Origin: CAYPGT01 sp964512985
Lineage (GTDB): Bacteria; Cyanobacteriota; Vampirovibrionia; LMEP-6097
Length of the DNA: 64,000 nucleotides
NCBI GenBank assembly: GCA_964512985.1
Contig: CAZELI010000005.1
Coordinates: 17,412-81,411 of the forward strand
Direction of reading: 5' to 3'
In this document: one piece after another, positions 60,087 to 64,000 of the stretch
Layout of the letters: every line of letters begins with the position of its first letter
Numbering within the stretch: the stretch's first letter is position 1
Program-made: the position numbers and the translations under genes
Notes under the pieces: generated by a model
Seen by the model: the letters and a program-made list of their open reading frames with translations, nothing else
What the model was told of the DNA's origin: nothing
The model's database searches: none

Positions 60087-60908
60087 TTAGAAAAGCATAT
60101 TCTTAACAGTAATACCTCTAGAACTTGCTACTTCTTGGAAGCTTCTTAGTTGCTGTAAAGCGTTAACAGTAGCACGAGCCACGTTAAGCGGTGACTTAGA
60201 ACCTTTAGACTTAGCGAGAATATCACCAACTCCAGCAAGCTCTAACACGATACGCGCGGTACCACCAGCGATAATACCAGTACCATCTGCAGCAGGCTTA
60301 AGTAGTACTATTCCACCACCAGCTTCACCTACAACCGAGTGAGAAATAGTATTAGTCTTAGATACAGTTTGAATATCTACTAAGTTCTTCTTAGCATCAG
60401 AGATAGCTTTCTTAATAGCGATAAGTACTTCAGCAGCCTTACCTACACCAACTCCTACTTTACCTTTCTCGTTTCCAATAATTACAGTAGTTCTGAAACT
60501 TAATTTCTTACCACCTTTAACAACTTTAGTTACACGACGTACTTGAACTACTTTCTCAGTAAACTCAGACGGTTGTTCTGCCTGTTCTTGTCTACCTCTA
60601 CCACGCTTAGCATGACCACCAGGTCCGCCTGGTTTACGGTTTCCACCATCTCTACCACCACCAGCATCTCTGTTACCGCCATCTCTTGATTGAGGAGCGC
60701 CTTTACGTTTATTACGATCTGCATCTAGAGGATTCTTAGTAGGCGCTTTAGGCGTACCATCAAACGCTACAGGAGCATCAACGATAGTCTCTTCTGCTTT
60801 GGCTTCAGGACTTTCAGGCATACCTTCTTCAGTTGCCACTTCTTCAGCCTTAGCTTCTTCAATGACTTCGTCTATTTTTTTCTCTAAATCTTTATCTTCT
60901 TTTGACAT
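60087..60908 (-). CDS. rpsE: Small-subunit ribosomal protein uS5 with long N-terminal extension
   Basis: The 273-residue product contains the full S5 (about 160 residues from EFTEKVVQVRRVTKVVKGGKKLSF) with GVGVGKAAEVLIAI and GGIVLLKPA. In front are about 110 extra residues: an acidic segment, then an RGG/GG-rich segment (GGNRDAGGGRDGGNRKPGGPGG). The start at 60908 follows the rplR stop by five bases. Such extensions are uncommon and may be disordered and solvent-exposed on the ribosome. Confidence 0.95.
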   Translation of the reverse strand: MSKEDKDLEKKIDEVIEEAKAEEVATEEGMPESPEAKAEETIVDAPVAFDGTPKAPTKNPLDADRNKRKGAPQSRDGGNRDAGGGRDGGNRKPGGPGGHAKRGRGRQEQAEQPSEFTEKVVQVRRVTKVVKGGKKLSFRTTVIIGNEKGKVGVGVGKAAEVLIAIKKAISDAKKNLVDIQTVSKTNTISHSVVGEAGGGIVLLKPAADGTGIIAGGTARIVLELAGVGDILAKSKGSKSPLNVARATVNALQQLRSFQEVASSRGITVKNMLF

Positions 60909-60913
60909 ATTTA

Positions 60914-61276
60914 TTAAAACTCCAAACCTGCTTTCCTAGCTGCATCCGCTAATGCCTGTACTCTACCATGGTATAAATTTCCACCACAATCAAACACTAC
61001 CTTCTCAACTCCTAGAGCTTTAGCTTTCTCAGCGATAGCCTTACCTACAGCTTCAGCACCAGCTTTATCTGAGCCCTTAATTCTCTCTTTAAGATCTACT
61101 GAGTAAGACGTTACAGCACAGATAGTCTTAGACTCGATATCGTTAATGATCTGAGCAGAGATATGCTTATTAGATCTGCAAACAGCCAATCTTGGTCTCT
61201 CATTACTACCATTGATCTTCTTTCTTGCTCTGAAGTGTCTTTTGCCTGTTCTTTCTTTTCTAGTTAATTGTGCCAT
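60914..61276 (-). CDS. rplR: Large-subunit ribosomal protein uL18
   Basis: The 120-residue product has RPRLAVCRSNKHISAQIIND and VVFDCGGNLYHGRVQALADAARKAGL, typical of L18, which binds 5S rRNA. Normal length and position. Confidence 0.96.
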   Translation of the reverse strand: MAQLTRKERTGKRHFRARKKINGSNERPRLAVCRSNKHISAQIINDIESKTICAVTSYSVDLKERIKGSDKAGAEAVGKAIAEKAKALGVEKVVFDCGGNLYHGRVQALADAARKAGLEF

Positions 61277-61300
61277 TTCTTTTCTCCAAAATTCAAACTA

Positions 61301-61855
61301 TCACTTCGCTGTACCAGACTTACCAGCTTTACGCTTGATTCTCTGACCCTTAACTCTAATACCTTTACCCTTGTATGGCTCTGGTGGTCTGAGTGCAATG
61401 ATATTAGCTGCTACTTGACCTACTAATTGTTTATCAGGACCAGATACAGTTAACTTAGTGTTTTCTGTAACCAAGAAACTGATACCACTAGGTGGTTCAA
61501 CAATTACTGGGTGTGATTTACCAATCTGGAAATCTAAATTAGCACCTTTAAGAGTCGCTCTGTAACCAACTCCTACGATTTCTAATTCTTTCTTAAAGCC
61601 ATCTTTAACACCTAAAACCATGTTACTGATAAGGGTACGAGTAAGACCATGCAATGCTCTTGATTGACGATTCTCAGCCTTACGCTTAACTGATATAACA
61701 TTGCCTTCTTGGCTAACTGCAATCTCATTTCTAACAACACGACTTAGTTCGCCCTTAGGACCTTTAACCTTGATCAATTGACCATGCTCAGTATCCTGAA
61801 TAGTTACTACTACTCCTTCTGGGATATTTATTTCTTTTTTACCGATCCTTGACAT
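61301..61855 (-). CDS. rplF: Large-subunit ribosomal protein uL6
   Basis: The 184-residue product begins MSRIGKKEINIPEGV, has VGVGYRATLKG and ends with PEPYKGKGIRVKG and KRKAGKSG, all L6 signatures. A ribosome-binding site AAGGAAA precedes the ATG. A small palindromic-type repeat separates it from rpsH. Confidence 0.96.
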   Translation of the reverse strand: MSRIGKKEINIPEGVVVTIQDTEHGQLIKVKGPKGELSRVVRNEIAVSQEGNVISVKRKAENRQSRALHGLTRTLISNMVLGVKDGFKKELEIVGVGYRATLKGANLDFQIGKSHPVIVEPPSGISFLVTENTKLTVSGPDKQLVGQVAANIIALRPPEPYKGKGIRVKGQRIKRKAGKSGTAK

Positions 61856-61890
61856 TTTAGTTTTCCTTTTTCTGCACTAAACTTTTACTG

Positions 61891-61925
61891 GATTGCGACG
61901 TCACCTGCGGCTCCTCGCAATGACG
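61891..61925. repeat. Short single-arm repeat between rpsH and rplF
   Basis: GATTGCGACGTCACCTGCGG ... CTCCTCGCAATGACG is a mini-palindrome whose ends (ATTGCGA/TCGCAAT) resemble the GTCATCGCGAGG arm variant at 24959. It sits inside the ribosomal operon without harming either gene. Confidence 0.65.
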
Positions 61926-61930
61926 AGAGT

Positions 61931-62368
61931 CTACCAAATCTGACAGAGAATTTCGCCCCCAACTTTATCCTTTCTTGCTTTACGGTCAGTCTTCAAACCT
62001 TGACTAGTAGTGAGAATGCTCACTCCCAAACCACTAAGAACTCTTGGAGAGTATTTAGCTTTAGAATACTTACGTAAACCAGGCTTAGATACTTTCTTAA
62101 GTCCTTTAATTACAGAATCGCCATTAACAAGATATTTGATTCCAATCTCAAGTGATTTAGTAGCAACATTCTCGTCATTAACAATCTTCACACCAGAAAT
62201 ATAACCTTCAGCGTCAAGTAGGTTTGCAAGCTCTAATTTAAGCTTACTGAACGGCACTAATACAGTAGCTTTCTTGGCGATAGTAGCATTTCTAACTCTA
62301 GTCAAAAAATCCGCAACTGGATCGTTTGTAGTTTTATTGTTTTTTATTACCGCTGTTTCGTTTGACAT
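61931..62368 (-). CDS. rpsH: Small-subunit ribosomal protein uS8
   Basis: The 145-residue product has VADFLTRVRNATIAKK and the C-terminal GLGVSILTTSQGLKTDRKARKDKVGGEILCQIW typical of S8. It is about 13 residues longer than usual at the N-terminus (MSNETAVIKNNKTTND). Start supported by AAGGA. Confidence 0.95.
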   Translation of the reverse strand: MSNETAVIKNNKTTNDPVADFLTRVRNATIAKKATVLVPFSKLKLELANLLDAEGYISGVKIVNDENVATKSLEIGIKYLVNGDSVIKGLKKVSKPGLRKYSKAKYSPRVLSGLGVSILTTSQGLKTDRKARKDKVGGEILCQIW

Positions 62369-62403
62369 TTTAGATTCCTTCTTCTTTAAACTTTATAAAC
62401 CAC

Positions 62404-62709
62404 TTACCAACTAGCTTTGGTCATTCCTGGTACCAATCCTTGGTGAGCCATTAGACGTAAAGCATTACGACAGAGTCCTAAATCACGGTGATAGCCTCTA
62501 GCTCTACCAGTTAACCAACAACGATTACGTTCACGCACTCTGCTTGAGTTGAGAGGAAGGCTCTCTAACTGTCTTTGGATAGACATTCTTGCTTCAAAAT
62601 CCAAGCCAGGAACAGCCATAGCTTTTTTATATTCAGCACGTTTCTTAGCGTACTTAGCCACAAGCTTTTTCTTTCTTTGGGTTTTCTCTGTTGATGATTT
62701 TTTTGCCAT
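62404..62709 (-). CDS. rpsN: Small-subunit ribosomal protein uS14
   Basis: The 101-residue product is the long, zinc-free S14 type: LNSSRVRERNRCWLTGRARGYHRDLGLCRNALRLMAHQGLVPGMTKASW. Position between rplE and rpsH is normal. Confidence 0.96.
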   Translation of the reverse strand: MAKKSSTEKTQRKKKLVAKYAKKRAEYKKAMAVPGLDFEARMSIQRQLESLPLNSSRVRERNRCWLTGRARGYHRDLGLCRNALRLMAHQGLVPGMTKASW

Positions 62710-62734
62710 ATTATTCCTTAATTCCTTACTAATA

Positions 62735-63289
62735 CTATCTCTTCGTTGGTTTTCTGAATGGAAGACCTAATTCTTCAAGTAAAACTTTTGCTCCAGCATC
62801 ATCAGTAGCAGTAGTACAAACAATGATATCCATACCTCTTACAGCATCAACCTTGTCGTACTTGATCTCAGGAAACACTAATTGCTCCTTAAGACCAAAT
62901 GCATAGTTACCCTTGCCATCAAAACTCTTAGTGGGTAATCCACCAAAGTCTCTTACACGAGGTAAAGCAATATTAACCAACTTAGAAAAGAAATCATACA
63001 TACGTTGCTTACGTAGAGTGACTTTCAGACCTACAGCTGAATTCTCTCTAAGCTTAAATCCTGCAATAGATTTCTTAGCTCTAGTAACGATAGGCTTTTG
63101 TCCAGAAATATTAGTCAAATCATCAATAGCATTCTCAAGAGCTTTACCATTAGATGCTGACTCACCAAGACCAAAATTAATAACGATCTTGTCAAGTTTA
63201 GGAATAGCATACTCATTAGTAACGCCAAGCTTATCTTTGATCTTCTTCTTAGCTTCTGTTTCGTATCTATCTTTCATCGATGTTGCCAT
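62735..63289 (-). CDS. rplE: Large-subunit ribosomal protein uL5
   Basis: The 184-residue product has IPKLDKIVINFGLGES, GQKPIVTRAKKSIAGFKLREN and GMDIIVCTTATDDAGAKVLLEELGLPF, as in L5, which binds 5S rRNA. Normal length. Confidence 0.96.
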   Translation of the reverse strand: MATSMKDRYETEAKKKIKDKLGVTNEYAIPKLDKIVINFGLGESASNGKALENAIDDLTNISGQKPIVTRAKKSIAGFKLRENSAVGLKVTLRKQRMYDFFSKLVNIALPRVRDFGGLPTKSFDGKGNYAFGLKEQLVFPEIKYDKVDAVRGMDIIVCTTATDDAGAKVLLEELGLPFRKPTKR

Positions 63290-63313
63290 AATTATTTCTC
63301 CAGATTCTTAGTA

Positions 63314-63754
63314 TTAAACTATCTGCTCTCCACTTGATTTAAGGGTTCTAACTTTTTTACCGTTGTCTAAGACCTTGTGTCCAACTCTAGAAGCTTTCTT
63401 ATTAGCTTCATCCCAAAGCATTACTTTAGAAGCGAATATCGGAGCTTCCATCTCAACGATCTCACCTTCTTGACCAGCACCCATTGCACGACGGTGTTTC
63501 TTGATGATGTTAACGCCCTCTACAATAATCTTACCTGTGTCACGAAACACTTCTAAAACTTTAGCGATCTTGCCCTTGTCGTCACCGCTGATAACTACTA
63601 CTTCATCACCACGATTAACGTTAGTCTTAGCTTGAATATTAGTGCGACCTTTTTTAACTAAAGCCATTGAAACCAAACGCACACCATTCTTCTTAGTCTT
63701 AGTCGACTTAGCTGCTTTAGTGTATCTGATTTTTTTTCCTTCTTGTGTTTTCAT
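63314..63754 (-). CDS. rplX: Large-subunit ribosomal protein uL24, N-terminally extended
   Basis: The L24 core starts near residue 38 (RGDEVVVISGDDKGKIAKVLEV, the KOW motif) with IVEGVNIIKKHRRA. The ATG at 63754 is supported by AAGGA ten bases upstream, while the internal ATG at residue 30 has none, so a basic extension of about 30 residues (MKTQEGKKIRYTKAAKSTKT) is real. Confidence 0.94.
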   Translation of the reverse strand: MKTQEGKKIRYTKAAKSTKTKKNGVRLVSMALVKKGRTNIQAKTNVNRGDEVVVISGDDKGKIAKVLEVFRDTGKIIVEGVNIIKKHRRAMGAGQEGEIVEMEAPIFASKVMLWDEANKKASRVGHKVLDNGKKVRTLKSSGEQIV

Positions 63755-63771
63755 TTTCTTATCCTTAAAAT

Positions 63772-64000
63772 TTATACAACTTCCTGTGCTAGAGAGATGA
63801 TCTTCATGTAACCTTTATCACGTAATTCACGAGCCACAGGACCAAACACACGAGAACCACGTGGATTGCCATCCTTATCGATAATTACGCAAGCATTCTG
63901 ATCAAAACTAATCCAGCTGCCATCTTTACGTTTGTTGCTTTTTACAGTTCTTACTACTACAGCTTTAACAACTTCTGATTTCTTAACAGGCATATTAGGA
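63772..64000 (-). CDS. rplN: Large-subunit ribosomal protein uL14, N-terminus outside window
   Basis: The visible 75 residues are the C-terminal part of L14: KAVVVRTVKSNKRKDGSWISFDQNACV and RVFGPVARELRDKGYMKIISLAQEV. The frame continues in front of the internal Met to the window edge (PNMPVKKSEVVK), so the start lies beyond 64000. Confidence 0.95.
   Translation of the reverse strand, partial: PNMPVKKSEVVKAVVVRTVKSNKRKDGSWISFDQNACVIIDKDGNPRGSRVFGPVARELRDKGYMKIISLAQEVV

Overview
The window is AT-rich, gene-dense DNA from a small-genome bacterium. The gene set points to a Gram-negative organism, most likely an alphaproteobacterium of the Rickettsiales/Holosporales type: LptD, LspA, AccB, EF-P, RecF next to a DUF721/DciA protein, an spc ribosomal operon, a nusA-ylxR-infB-rbfA-truB cluster, many short palindromic elements inside and between genes, and several predicted secreted or eukaryote-like proteins. 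The taxonomic placement is inference; no rRNA or tRNA gene was seen.

Layout. 1-6.3 kb: accessory genes, namely the end of a leucine-rich-repeat protein, two paralogous secreted Ig-like proteins, and membrane or secreted proteins of unknown function, with the scar of a local duplication. 6.4-13.2 kb: one 2265-residue protein with an ATP-grasp-like C-terminus. 13.35-14.4 kb: a protein with EF-hand/dockerin-like calcium loops. 14.4-21.9 kb: a compact island holding a toxin-antitoxin pair, two small unknown genes, a complete type II-C CRISPR-Cas locus (cas9-cas1-cas2, a tracrRNA gene I could locate, and a four-repeat array with promoters inside the repeats) and an ORF6N-domain gene. Pieces of a second, decayed copy of the 3' end of lepA lie on both sides of this island, and intact lepA follows it. 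24-49.5 kb: mostly conserved housekeeping genes (ldcA, rluD, lspA, lptD, recF, argB, rnc, accB, efp, comF-like, rodZ-like, truB, rbfA, infB, ylxR, nusA) with hypothetical genes between them. 50.5-57.1 kb: four long genes of unknown function. 57.1-64 kb: the spc operon read leftwards, rplN to secY, split between rplO and secY by an 0.8 kb insertion.

Two repeat families run through the right two thirds. The main one is a 100-120 bp palindrome: a terminus reading CGTCATCCTGAGG, a variable hairpin, AGGATCCACT, a short loop, then the mirror image. I found eight two-armed copies with short loops plus several fragments. One further copy (41981-42270) has a GIY-YIG nuclease reading frame in place of the short loop, suggesting an autonomous parent for the family. 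Fragments supply the 3' end of lspA and a thioesterase gene and apparent ribosome-binding sites for lptD and a permease gene. The second family is a GC-rich element of about 135 bp present twice in inverted orientation.

The best candidates for something undescribed are the GIY-YIG-bearing palindrome, the CRISPR island nested in a duplicated lepA end, the pairing of a polyproline-tailed membrane protein with a prolyl-hydroxylase-like gene, and the giant ATP-grasp-like protein.
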